Source: Roseovarius confluentis (GTDB lineage: Bacteria > Pseudomonadota > Alphaproteobacteria > Rhodobacterales > Rhodobacteraceae). Taken from it: DNA of 64,000 bases. Location of the stretch: NCBI RefSeq assembly GCF_002917925.1, contig NZ_PPFE01000001.1, positions 496,001 to 560,000 on the forward strand. The letters run 5' to 3'. The notes beneath the pieces are model-generated. The model was not told where the DNA came from, ran no database searches, and saw only the letters and a list, made by a program, of their open reading frames with translations. The translations under genes were made by a program, and so were the position numbers. Positions 25,588 through 33,527 of the stretch are shown here, one piece after another. Every line of letters starts with the position of its first letter. Position 1 is the first letter of the stretch.

Positions 25588-26385
25588 ATGACCCTTGGCC
25601 CGCGCCTCCTTGTGTTTTCCGATCTTGACGGCACGTTGCTGGACCACCGCACATATGCGTGGCAGCCTGCCGCGCCGGCGTTGGAACGGCTGAGACTGGC
25701 GGGCTGCGGTGTGGTGCTGGCCAGCAGCAAGACCGCCGCCGAGATCGCGCCCCTGCGAGACGCGATGGGGCTGTCTGACTGGCCCGCCATCGTCGAAAAT
25801 GGCGGCGGCCTGCTGGAGCCGGGCGCGGACGGCACCGAAGGCGCGCAGACCTACCGGGAACTTCGCGCTGCAATCGCACGTTTACCAAAAGGTTTTACCG
25901 GGTTTGGCGACATGACGCATCAGGATATCGCAGAGCATACCGGCCTGTCGCCTGATGACGCGATACGCGCGCAGGCGCGGCAATTCAGCGAACCCGGTCT
26001 CTGGACCAGACCGGGGGCGGAGCGAGATGCCTTTGTCGCCGCCGCACAAGGCGCCGGGCTGACGGTTCAGGAGGGCGGGCGGTTTCTGACCCTGTCCTTT
26101 GGCGGCACCAAGGCGGACCGCATGGACGAAGTGATCGACCGCTACCGCCCCGAGCATACGCTGGCGTTGGGCGATGCGCCGAACGACGTGGCCATGCTGG
26201 AACGGGCCGAGATCGGCGTGGTGGTGGCCAATTCCGCCTCACCCGGTATCCCGCCGCTTGCGGGCGAGAACAGTTATGGCAAGACGCGCGGACGCATCAT
26301 TCGGACACATGCGGAAGGCCCCGCCGGTTGGACCGAGGCCGTGAACGCGATCCTGGACGATTTAGCAACGACGAAAGACCCCTGA
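25588..26385 (+). CDS. HAD-family glucosyl/mannosyl-3-phosphoglycerate phosphatase
   Basis: The 265-residue HAD phosphatase has FSDLDGTLLD with the nucleophile Asp near residue 11, LASSKTAAE, and GDAPNDVAML for metal binding. It belongs to the mannosyl-3-phosphoglycerate phosphatase group. It lies 4 bp upstream of the GpgS-like gene, so the two form an operon. The pair would make glucosylglycerate, a compatible solute, by adding glucose to 3-phosphoglycerate and then removing the phosphate. Mannosylglycerate is a less likely product because the neighbouring phosphorylase is of the glucosylglycerate type. Confidence 0.85.
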   Translation: MTLGPRLLVFSDLDGTLLDHRTYAWQPAAPALERLRLAGCGVVLASSKTAAEIAPLRDAMGLSDWPAIVENGGGLLEPGADGTEGAQTYRELRAAIARLPKGFTGFGDMTHQDIAEHTGLSPDDAIRAQARQFSEPGLWTRPGAERDAFVAAAQGAGLTVQEGGRFLTLSFGGTKADRMDEVIDRYRPEHTLALGDAPNDVAMLERAEIGVVVANSASPGIPPLAGENSYGKTRGRIIRTHAEGPAGWTEAVNAILDDLATTKDP

Positions 26386-26389
26386 GCAC

Positions 26390-27610
26390 ATGGCCGATTT
26401 TCACCAGAACGGAAATATCACGACGCTGCACAACCTGCGCACCCGCAGCCTGGACGACCTGACCTACGAATTGACGGCCTTTGCCGAGACGCGGAAGATT
26501 TCGCTGATCCTGCCCAGCCTGTATTCCGAACTGGAAGGCCCAGCGCTGGAACACATCGTCGACGAGCTGACCCAGGTGCCCTACCTGCACCGGATCATCA
26601 TCGGCCTGGATCAGGCCGACGAGGCGCAATACCGGCACGCCATCGAATTCTTCAGCCGCCTGCCGCAGCAGCACATGGTGCTGTGGAACGACAGCCCCCG
26701 GATGAAGGCCCTCGGCGCCCGGCTGGAGGAAAAGGGCATCGCCCCCGAGGAGCCGGGCAAGGGCAAGAACGTCTGGACCTGCATGGGGTATCTCATCGCC
26801 TGTGCCGACACGTCCGTCATGGCGCTGCATGATTGCGATATCCTGACCTATGACCGCGAATTGCTGGCGCGGCTGATCTACCCGGCGGCGCATCCCGGCT
26901 TTCGCTACCAGATGGTCAAAGGATACTACCCACGCGTCGACGGCACCAAGCTGAATGGCCGGGTCACGCGATTGCTGGTCAGTCCGCTGCTGATCGCGCT
27001 GAAACGGGTGATCGGGGATCGCGACTACCTCGATTACCTGCGCAGCTTTCGCTATCCGCTGTCGGGCGAGTTCGCCATGCGCACACCGATGCTGCCCGAC
27101 CTGCGCGTGCCCTCTGACTGGGGGCTGGAAATCGGCGTGCTGTCCGAGGCGTGGCGCAATCTGGCGCCGCAATCGGTCTGCCAGGTCGAGATTTCCGACG
27201 CCTACGACCACAAGCACCAGGACCTGTCACCCGAGGACGCCAGCCAGGGCCTCAGCCGGATGTCCACGGATATCTGCAAGGCGATCTTCCGCAAGCTCGC
27301 GTCGGACGGCACGGTGTTCACGCCCAACCTCTTCCGCTCGTTGAAGGCCACGTATTACCGGATCGCGCTGGACCTGCTGGAAAGCTATTACGCGGATGCC
27401 AAGATGAATGGGCTGACCGTGGACCGCCACAAGGAGGAAAAGTCGGTCGAGCTTTTCGCCGAGAACATCATTCGCGCGGGCACGGTTTTCCTGGAAAACC
27501 CGCAAGCGACGCCCTTCATCCCCACGTGGAGCCGCGTACATGCCGCCGACCCGGAGTTCCTGTCGGATCTGAAATCGGCGGCGCTGAAGGACGCCGAGGA
27601 GTTCAGCTAA
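26390..27610 (+). CDS. gpgS: Glucosyl-3-phosphoglycerate synthase (GpgS-like, GT81)
   Basis: The 406-residue glycosyltransferase has a GT-A fold N-terminus (ISLILPSLYSELEG), the acidic metal motif ALHDCDILTYDR near residue 147, and SGEFAMRTPMLPDL and ISDAYDHKHQDLS, which are characteristic of the GpgS/MpgS-type enzymes. It transfers glucose from a nucleotide sugar to 3-phosphoglycerate. It is translated 4 bp after the phosphatase. Osmotic or nitrogen stress is a likely inducer, from family knowledge; no operator was identified. Confidence 0.87.
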   Translation: MADFHQNGNITTLHNLRTRSLDDLTYELTAFAETRKISLILPSLYSELEGPALEHIVDELTQVPYLHRIIIGLDQADEAQYRHAIEFFSRLPQQHMVLWNDSPRMKALGARLEEKGIAPEEPGKGKNVWTCMGYLIACADTSVMALHDCDILTYDRELLARLIYPAAHPGFRYQMVKGYYPRVDGTKLNGRVTRLLVSPLLIALKRVIGDRDYLDYLRSFRYPLSGEFAMRTPMLPDLRVPSDWGLEIGVLSEAWRNLAPQSVCQVEISDAYDHKHQDLSPEDASQGLSRMSTDICKAIFRKLASDGTVFTPNLFRSLKATYYRIALDLLESYYADAKMNGLTVDRHKEEKSVELFAENIIRAGTVFLENPQATPFIPTWSRVHAADPEFLSDLKSAALKDAEEFS

Positions 27611-27611
27611 A

Positions 27612-27719
27612 GCGTTTCGCGATAAACCTGTATCGCAGCTTATCGTGAAACGCGGTGCAATACCCAGTCGTTGCACGCGTTTCGCCTTTAGCTTTTGGTT
27701 CAGGTTAAAGGCAAAACGC
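27612..27719. repeat. Three consecutive intergenic hairpins between convergent genes
   Basis: Outer hairpin one pairs GCGTTTCGCGATAA (27612-27625) with TTATCGTGAAACGC (27640-27653). A small one pairs GTGCAA with TTGCAC (27655-27676). Hairpin two pairs GCGTTTCGCCTTTA (27677-27690) with TAAAGGCAAAACGC (27706-27719). Both large hairpins begin with the same GCGTTTCGC and end in AACGC. They fill the whole gap between convergent gpgS and the phosphorylase gene, so they may act as a two-way terminator. They also look like a palindromic repeat family. Confidence 0.65.
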
Positions 27720-29489
27720 TTAAGGCCGGTCGCCGGGTGCCGCGCCTTCGCGATTGGCGATCCAGCAGCTCTGGTACGGGGCCAGCGTAATCGCCTCTGC
27801 CGCCGCGTCGATCTCTTCGCCCGACAGCAAGTCGCGCCAGTTGTCGTCCTCGATCATGTTCAGTTGATCGGGCGACACGGTGACCGTCTGGTCGCTGACA
27901 TTGTGGATGGCAAAGATCGACTGGTAGCGATCGAGGCTCTGGCGCCAGACCCCGAAAAGCCGCGGATCGAGGCGCAGCGTGAACTGCGTGGCGTTTGGAT
28001 GAAACCCCGGCTGGCGGGCACGAATGCGCAGGCGTTCAGACAAGGTCTTCATCACGCGCGTCTGGTCCGAGCCTTCGTCCTCCATCCGCTCCAACAAGTC
28101 CGGGTAGTGCCAGCGGTGACGGTTGATCGCCCGGTTCATCCCGCGGCGTTCCACCGCCTCGTGATCGCTGGGCGTGGCGAGGAAGGAATGGATGTAGAAG
28201 GCCGGAATGCCCTCGAGCGACATCGGAATGGTCTGGGAACAGATGAAGCGGTCGAAGTGGTGGTCGTCCTCGCCCTTGAAGGTCGTGCGCATCACGTCGA
28301 ACAGAGAACAGTTCAGCTCGTAGGCCTGTTCGGTGCCGTCGGGCATGGTGCGCATCGACACCAGCGCGCCGGCCTGCTGCGCCGTCTCGATCATGCGGTT
28401 TTTCTCGTCAGGGGGCAGCACGCCCTCGGCGGGGCGCATTCCGATCCCGTCATGGCTGGCGGTAAAGTTGAGGTAGGCGCAGCCCAGCTGCGCGGGCGGC
28501 ATGGTGGCCTGCCAGCGGTTGAGATATTCGGCCGAGCCCGACTGCATCGCGTGCAGGATCAGCGGCGGCAGCGGAAAGTTGTAGACCGCGTGCGCCTCGT
28601 TGCGGTTGCCGAAATAGCTGAGATTCTCGCTGCGCGGCACGTTGGTCTCGGTCAGCAGCACCACGGTCTCGAACGTGTAATCTACCAGCAGGCGGATCAG
28701 CTGCACGATGGCGTGGGTCTGCGGCAGGTGGATGCAGGACGTGCCCGGTTCCTTCCAGATGAAGGCCACGGCATCCAGCCGCAGGGTCCGCACACCCTTG
28801 TCGATATGCATCCGGATGATGCGCAGCATCTCCAGCAGCACCTCGGGATTGGAAAAATTCAGATCGATCTGGTCATGGCTGAAAGTGCACCAGACGTGGC
28901 GGTCGCCGTTCCGCGTCTCGATCTTTTGCAAAAGCGGCGTGGTGCGCGGGCGCACGACCGCGCTGAGGTCTTGGTCGGGGTCGGCCTCGTAGAAGAACCT
29001 GTCATAGGGCGCCTTGCCCTGCCGGTACTGGTTGAACCAGTTGCCCTGGCTGGACACGTGGTTCAGCACGAGGTCCGACACGAGATGGAAGTTCGAGGCG
29101 ATGCGGCTGATGTCGCTCCATTCGCCCAGACGGGGGTTGACGGCGCAGTAATCCGTCACGGCAAATCCGTCATCCGAGCTGAACGGGAAGAACGGCAGGA
29201 CATGCACGCCGTCCACCACGCCACCCATGTAGCGCGACAGGAAGTCCTCGAGCAGGTCCAGCGGCTTGTGCACCCCGTCGAGGATGGTGTCGCCATAGGT
29301 GATGAGAAAGGCATCCTTTTCCGACCAGAGCCGGTTGCTGGGCGTGCGGGCACGTTTGCGGGGCACCGAGCCTTCGGGCCAGAACGCCGCGATGATCGCG
29401 CGGGCAAGATCGGACGCGGATTCGTCGGGATAGATCCGGGAGAGCAGTTCGCGCAGGCGCGCGTTCAGCAATTTGTGTTCCTGGTGCAC
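27720..29489 (-). CDS. GH13_18 sugar phosphorylase, probably glucosylglycerate phosphorylase
   Basis: The 589-residue protein is a sucrose-phosphorylase-like GH13 enzyme. VHVLPFFPFSSDDGF and RLDAVAFIWKE hold the nucleophile Asp; LLTETNVPRSENLSYFG holds the acid/base Glu; FTASHDGIG holds the transition-state Asp. The sequence around these resembles GH13_18 phosphorylases of the glucosylglycerate branch. It would split glucosylglycerate with phosphate into glucose 1-phosphate and glycerate. Convergence with the synthesis genes on the other strand puts making and recovering the solute in one locus. Sucrose or glucosylglycerol as substrate cannot be excluded from sequence alone. Confidence 0.85.
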   Translation of the reverse strand: MHQEHKLLNARLRELLSRIYPDESASDLARAIIAAFWPEGSVPRKRARTPSNRLWSEKDAFLITYGDTILDGVHKPLDLLEDFLSRYMGGVVDGVHVLPFFPFSSDDGFAVTDYCAVNPRLGEWSDISRIASNFHLVSDLVLNHVSSQGNWFNQYRQGKAPYDRFFYEADPDQDLSAVVRPRTTPLLQKIETRNGDRHVWCTFSHDQIDLNFSNPEVLLEMLRIIRMHIDKGVRTLRLDAVAFIWKEPGTSCIHLPQTHAIVQLIRLLVDYTFETVVLLTETNVPRSENLSYFGNRNEAHAVYNFPLPPLILHAMQSGSAEYLNRWQATMPPAQLGCAYLNFTASHDGIGMRPAEGVLPPDEKNRMIETAQQAGALVSMRTMPDGTEQAYELNCSLFDVMRTTFKGEDDHHFDRFICSQTIPMSLEGIPAFYIHSFLATPSDHEAVERRGMNRAINRHRWHYPDLLERMEDEGSDQTRVMKTLSERLRIRARQPGFHPNATQFTLRLDPRLFGVWRQSLDRYQSIFAIHNVSDQTVTVSPDQLNMIEDDNWRDLLSGEEIDAAAEAITLAPYQSCWIANREGAAPGDRP

Positions 29490-29792
29490 GAGCGGATGTT
29501 CCCCTGACCTTGTCCCGCGGGCCCGGCGATATCGGACCCGATCCGCCCCGTATTGACCATATCAGTCGGTACGATGAAAGCCGGACAACGCAGTTTGTTC
29601 AAGCCGGAAGCCCTGTTAGCCCGGATTTTGGGCAGTTGGTGACCGCGGCTGCGAGCGCCTGAGCGACAGACCGCCTTGATCGCCGTGTTGGATCCCCGGC
29701 GATGCGGCCCAATGTCCCTGGTCGCGGATCATCCGCGACACGCCCAGATCATACGGCGCGCGGAGGCTCGCAAGGTTTCATCAGGGTCGGCC
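29490..29792. other. 303-bp intergenic region upstream of the phosphorylase gene
   Basis: The region lies between the phosphorylase start and the 3' end of the LuxR-type regulator gene, both on the minus strand. It should contain the phosphorylase promoter. I saw no open frame with coding character, no clear inverted repeat operator and no strong terminator for the regulator transcript. A half-site TGTTAGC occurs near 29615 but lacks its partner. Confidence 0.45.
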
Positions 29793-30458
29793 TCAGTAAT
29801 TGCCGGCCACGTACTTGGCGATGGCCGCCCCGCGGGAATTCACTGACAGTTTCTGATAGATGGCTTTCAGGTAATATTTCACAGTGTTCTCGCTCAGCCC
29901 CAGCCGGGCGGAGATCTGGAAATTGGTCAGCCCGTCGCCCAGAAGTGCGAGGATCTCGTGTTCGCGTCGGGACAGCGCGTCGGTATTCTCGGACGTCAGA
30001 CGCCGCAGGATCTCGGTCGGGACAATGGAATGCCCCTCGATCAGCTTGCCCAGTATCCGCGGCAGGCTGGTCAGGATCTGACCCATCATGCAGACCGAGT
30101 TGGCCCCGGCCTTGATCGCCGTGCGGATGAAGGCGAACTCTGTTTCCTCGGCCACGACGACGACCATCACGTCGGGGTAATCCTTGCGCACGATCGACAG
30201 GACCTGCGTCAAATCGCCATCGGCCAGGCGCACCCCCAGGATCAGGATGGTTTTGCCCCTCGCATGGGCCAGGTGCTTGCGCAGGCTGGCCTTGTCGGTG
30301 GCGTAATGGCCGAGTTCGACCTCGGGAATCTGCGTCACCAGCGAGCCGATTCCCTGGCAGACAATCAACTGCCGGTCGGCCACGATGACCTGCGGCAAGC
30401 CCGTGCTACCACTCGTTTTTTCAGCTGATGTCATGATCGTTCCGGGGGCAGCTTTCAT
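29793..30458 (-). CDS. LuxR/NarL-type regulator with degenerate receiver domain
   Basis: The 221-residue protein has a response-regulator-like N-terminal domain and a C-terminal GerE helix-turn-helix ([20 protein letters not shown], then [20 protein letters not shown]). In the receiver, the phosphorylation site pattern DxRLxDGD reads GVRLADGD, so the aspartate is replaced by glycine, and the usual Thr/Ser and Lys are also missing. It therefore probably works without phosphorylation. It is divergent from the serine-glyoxylate aminotransferase gene and is a candidate regulator of the serine-cycle genes. The start ATG could also be one of the next in-frame Met codons. Confidence 0.85.
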   Translation of the reverse strand: MKAAPGTIMTSAEKTSGSTGLPQVIVADRQLIVCQGIGSLVTQIPEVELGHYATDKASLRKHLAHARGKTILILGVRLADGDLTQVLSIVRKDYPDVMVVVVAEETEFAFIRTAIKAGANSVCMMGQILTSLPRILGKLIEGHSIVPTEILRRLTSENTDALSRREHEILALLGDGLTNFQISARLGLSENTVKYYLKAIYQKLSVNSRGAAIAKYVAGNY

Positions 30459-30607
30459 GCGCCGGCTCCTTGTTCCTCCTCACCGTCAGCTCCCCAACAG
30501 ACGGCTCTCGTTCAGCCATAACACCAGCAGAAATGACTGAAATCAAAGGAATTTTCTGTATGCCTGTGTATGCCGAGGCGGGTTGGGACGCGATATGTCA
30601 CCCGGGC

Positions 30608-30622
30608 GGGTAGGAAATACCC
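30608..30622. promoter_or_regulatory. GGGTA/TACCC inverted repeat upstream of sgaA
   Basis: GGGTA at 30608-30612 and TACCC at 30618-30622 are separated by GGAAA, in the divergent region between the LuxR-type regulator and sgaA. A related repeat occurs upstream of mtkA at 33399-33420. The spacing between arms differs (5 against 8 bp), so shared recognition is only suggested. Confidence 0.35.
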
Positions 30623-30728
30623 ACCCATCGGGCGGTTTCACCCCGGTTTTGCCGCGAACAAGGCTTCACAGGGCCGATTTGCGTGCTAGGACCCTGCGTC
30701 AAGTCATGTGACAGGGAGCGAGAACATC

Positions 30729-31943
30729 ATGAATGGTTACCAGCATCTTTACATCCCCGGCCCCACCAATGTGCCGGAACCCGTGCGTCAGGCCATGAAC
30801 GTCCCCATGGAGGACATGCGCGCCCCGGATTTCCCCGATCTGGTGACCGGCCTGCTGGCCGACATGAAGAAAGCCTATCGGTTGGAGAACGGCCGGGTCT
30901 TCATTTTCCCGTCCTCCGGCACCGGAGCATGGGAAAGCGCCATCCAGAACACGCTGCAACCCGGTGACAAGGTTCTGATGTCGCGCTTCGGGCAGTTTTC
31001 GCTGCTCTGGGTCGACATGGCCGAGCGACTGGGCCTCGACGTGGTGCTGTGTGAGGTCGAATGGGGCAAGGGCGTGCCGCTGGAGGACTACGCCAAGCAC
31101 CTGAAGGCCGACACCAACCACGAGATCAAGGCAGTTTTCGCCACGCAGAACGAAACCGCGACAGGCGTGACGTCGGATATCGAGGGCGTGCGCAAGATCC
31201 TGGACGATGCGGGCCATCCCGCGATGCTCTTCGTCGACGGGGTCAGTTCCATCGCGTCGATCGAGTTCGAGATGGAGAAATGGCGTGTCGATCTGGCCGT
31301 GTCCGGCTCGCAGAAGGGCTTCATGCTGCCTGCGGGACTTGGTTTCCTCGGCGTCAGCGACAAGGCGCTGGAGGCCAACAAGCGGCTGGCCAATTCCGGC
31401 ATGTCGCGCTGCTATTTCAGCTTCGAGGACATGATCAAGCTGAACGACACCGGGTATTTCCCCTACACGCCTGCCACCCAGCTTCTGCGCGGGCTGCGCT
31501 GTTCGCTGGACATGATCCTGGACACCGGGATGGAAAGCATCTGGGCGCGTCACAAGCGGCTGGCCCAAGGCGTGCGCGCCGCGGTCGAGGCGTGGGACGG
31601 CTGCGAACTGGTGGCGCGCGGGCCGGAATGGGAATCCGACACGGTGTCGGCCATCTATTCGCCCGAGGGCGTGGATGCGCGCGACGTGATCTCGACCGCC
31701 TACAACAAGTACCAGACCTCGCTGGGCACCGGGCTCAACAAGCTGGCGGGCAAGGCGTTCCGCATCGGCCACCTAGGCTCGCTGAACCCGGTGATGCTGT
31801 GTGGCGCGATTTCGGCCGCGGAAATGGCGCTGGTGGATGCCGGGGCCAAGATCGAACCGGGCTCTGGCGTGGCCGCCGCACAGGCCCATTACCGCGACAC
31901 GACACCCGACAACGCCAAGGGCAGCACCGCCAAGGCGGCCTGA
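30729..31943 (+). CDS. sgaA: Serine-glyoxylate aminotransferase
   Basis: The class V, fold I aminotransferase starts at ATG 30729 (GGGAGCGAG upstream) and has 404 residues. IPGPTNVPEPVRQAM opens the protein; FPSSGTGAWESA binds the cofactor phosphate; VSGSQKGFMLPAGLGFL holds the PLP lysine. It transfers the amino group of serine to glyoxylate, giving hydroxypyruvate and glycine. The next gene reduces hydroxypyruvate and malate-CoA ligase follows, which supports serine-cycle use rather than the beta-hydroxyaspartate cycle. Confidence 0.9.
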   Translation: MNGYQHLYIPGPTNVPEPVRQAMNVPMEDMRAPDFPDLVTGLLADMKKAYRLENGRVFIFPSSGTGAWESAIQNTLQPGDKVLMSRFGQFSLLWVDMAERLGLDVVLCEVEWGKGVPLEDYAKHLKADTNHEIKAVFATQNETATGVTSDIEGVRKILDDAGHPAMLFVDGVSSIASIEFEMEKWRVDLAVSGSQKGFMLPAGLGFLGVSDKALEANKRLANSGMSRCYFSFEDMIKLNDTGYFPYTPATQLLRGLRCSLDMILDTGMESIWARHKRLAQGVRAAVEAWDGCELVARGPEWESDTVSAIYSPEGVDARDVISTAYNKYQTSLGTGLNKLAGKAFRIGHLGSLNPVMLCGAISAAEMALVDAGAKIEPGSGVAAAQAHYRDTTPDNAKGSTAKAA

Positions 31944-32022
31944 TCCCAACGGGTTGATTGCAAGTGCCCCGCCCTTGGCGCATTCTGCGCCGAGGGCGGA
32001 TCACGACAAGGGAAGAGACATC

Positions 32023-33000
32023 ATGAAAATTCTGGTAACGCGCGCCTGGCCGAAGGCGACCGAGGACCGTTTGACCAATGCCGGGCTGGGCGACGTGACG
32101 CTGCGCCATCCCGACACACCGATGAGCCATGACGAATGGATGGACGCGGCCAAGACCTACGACGTCATCATGCCCACCGTGTCGGACAAGATCCCGGCCG
32201 AGTTCTATCCGGCGGCCAAGGGCAAGGTGAAGATCTTCGCCAACTATGGCGTCGGCTTCAACCATATCAACATCGACGCGGCGGCGGCCAACGACATCAC
32301 CGTGACGAACACGCCGGACGTTCTGACCGATTGCACCGCCGACCTGGCGATGGGCCTCTTGCTGGCCGCGGCGCGCCGCATCGGCGAAGGCGAGCGCGAA
32401 ACCCGCGCGGGCGGCTGGGAAGGCTGGCGGCCCACCCACATGATCGGCAAGAAAGTCTCGGGCGCGACGCTGGGAATCATCGGCTTTGGCCGCATCGGTC
32501 AGGCGATGGCGCGCCGGGCCCATAACGGGTTCGGCATGCGCGTGGTGTTCCAGGACGCCTGGGAGGTGCCCGAGGACATCAAGGCCGCCAACGGCAATGC
32601 CGAACAACTGCCGAGCATGGTCGAGGTCGCGGCAGAGGCCGACTTCCTGTCGCTGCATTGCCCCGGTGGCGCAGACACCTACAAGATGATCAACGCCATT
32701 ATCTTCAACGCCATGAAACCCGGCGCGATCCTTGTGAACTCGGCCCGCGGTGACGTGGTGGACGAGGACGCGCTCTTTGACGCGCTCGACTCGGGCCAGC
32801 TGAGCGCCGCGGGGCTGGACGTTTATCACAACGAGCCGGCACTCGACCCGCGGTTCCTGGACTACGAGAATATTGTTCTGGCTCCGCACCTGGGCAGCGC
32901 GACCGACGGCACGCGCGAGGCCATGGGTTTCCGCGCGATCGACAACCTCGAGGCCTTCCTCAAGGGCAAAACACCGGGCGACCTCGTGACGCCGAAGTGA
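32023..33000 (+). CDS. D-isomer 2-hydroxyacid dehydrogenase, hydroxypyruvate/glyoxylate reductase
   Basis: ATG at 32023 with GGGAAGAG upstream gives a 325-residue protein. GFGRIGQAMARRA near residue 153 binds the nucleotide; NSARGDVVDE supplies the catalytic Arg and APHLGSAT the catalytic His. It belongs to the GyaR/HprA group. It follows sgaA by 79 bp and would turn hydroxypyruvate into D-glycerate, the second step of the serine cycle after transamination. Glyoxylate reduction is a common side activity. Confidence 0.9.
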   Translation: MKILVTRAWPKATEDRLTNAGLGDVTLRHPDTPMSHDEWMDAAKTYDVIMPTVSDKIPAEFYPAAKGKVKIFANYGVGFNHINIDAAAANDITVTNTPDVLTDCTADLAMGLLLAAARRIGEGERETRAGGWEGWRPTHMIGKKVSGATLGIIGFGRIGQAMARRAHNGFGMRVVFQDAWEVPEDIKAANGNAEQLPSMVEVAAEADFLSLHCPGGADTYKMINAIIFNAMKPGAILVNSARGDVVDEDALFDALDSGQLSAAGLDVYHNEPALDPRFLDYENIVLAPHLGSATDGTREAMGFRAIDNLEAFLKGKTPGDLVTPK

Positions 33001-33041
33001 TGTTCACCGGGTCTTAACCAAGCTGCGCCAAGGATCGGGCC

Positions 33042-33269
33042 ATGAGTCAGAATGGCCCTATCACCCCCGATGCGTGGATGGCGGATGTCTTTCGCGCAAA
33101 AGCCGCCAGAGACGGATGCATCATCCGCCGGCGTCTGCGCGATATCGACCGATATGTAGGTCGCGCGGCATTTCTTTCCGAACTCGAAAGACGAGGTTTC
33201 CAGGCGGTGGAAAACGCCGGGCAGCTTGTGATCTTCTGCAACAGAGAACCGCTTCGCCGGGTGCTCTGA
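33042..33269 (+). CDS. Small conserved basic protein, unknown function
   Basis: The 75-residue protein contains RRRLRDIDRYVGRAAFLSEL and ERRGFQAVENAGQLVIFCNR. I recall proteins of this form in Rhodobacterales that are sometimes named N-(5'-phosphoribosyl)anthranilate isomerase because of genome position, but it is far too short for that enzyme. It is likely cytosolic and has no membrane segment. It lies 41 bp after hydroxypyruvate reductase, and its stop is followed within 2 bp by the palindrome array. Confidence 0.7.
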   Translation: MSQNGPITPDAWMADVFRAKAARDGCIIRRRLRDIDRYVGRAAFLSELERRGFQAVENAGQLVIFCNREPLRRVL

Positions 33270-33270
33270 G

Positions 33271-33361
33271 CCGATTTCTTGCAAGAAATCGGAATGGAAA
33301 ATTGCAATTTTCCAGACCGGAATTTTCGAAAATTCCGGTCACCGTGACCCTCGCACGTGCG
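33271..33361. repeat. Array of adjacent perfect palindromes
   Basis: Three perfect, spacer-free palindromes lie side by side. Number one is 33271-33292 (22 bp, half CCGATTTCTTG), two is 33295-33314 (20 bp, half TGGAAAATTG) and three is 33315-33340 (26 bp, half GACCGGAATTTTC). Their centres, 33281.5, 33304.5 and 33327.5, are exactly 23 bp apart, and each centre reads TTGCAA or TTCGAA. Two smaller ones follow: GGTCAC-C-GTGACC (33337-33349) and CGCACGTGCG (33352-33361). Confidence 0.9.
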
Positions 33362-33398
33362 CCCTGACGGCATCCCGCCGCATTCCGCAGCGCCCGCC

Positions 33399-33420
33399 AC
33401 GGGTAGGATCGGCTACCCGT
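33399..33420. promoter_or_regulatory. Inverted repeat upstream of mtkA
   Basis: ACGGGTAG (33399-33406) and CTACCCGT (33413-33420) are perfect inverted repeats separated by GATCGG, about 107 bp upstream of the malate-CoA ligase start. The GGGTA/TACCC core recurs upstream of sgaA. A further CTACCCG appears near 33454. It is a candidate operator for coordinated control. Confidence 0.45.
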
Positions 33421-33527
33421 TCCGGCCCGAACCCCAACCCGGGGCGTGCATTGCTACCCGGGCGAAAGTATCGCGCAGACCGCATTCCGGACAGGATGAG
33501 ACAACATGATGCGAGGAGGGCATGTGC

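Noticed and set aside
30729-31943. Assignment of the aminotransferase to the beta-hydroxyaspartate cycle (BhcA)
   Set aside because: The other bhc genes are absent, while hydroxypyruvate reductase and malate-CoA ligase are adjacent, so the serine cycle fits better. A dual role cannot be excluded.
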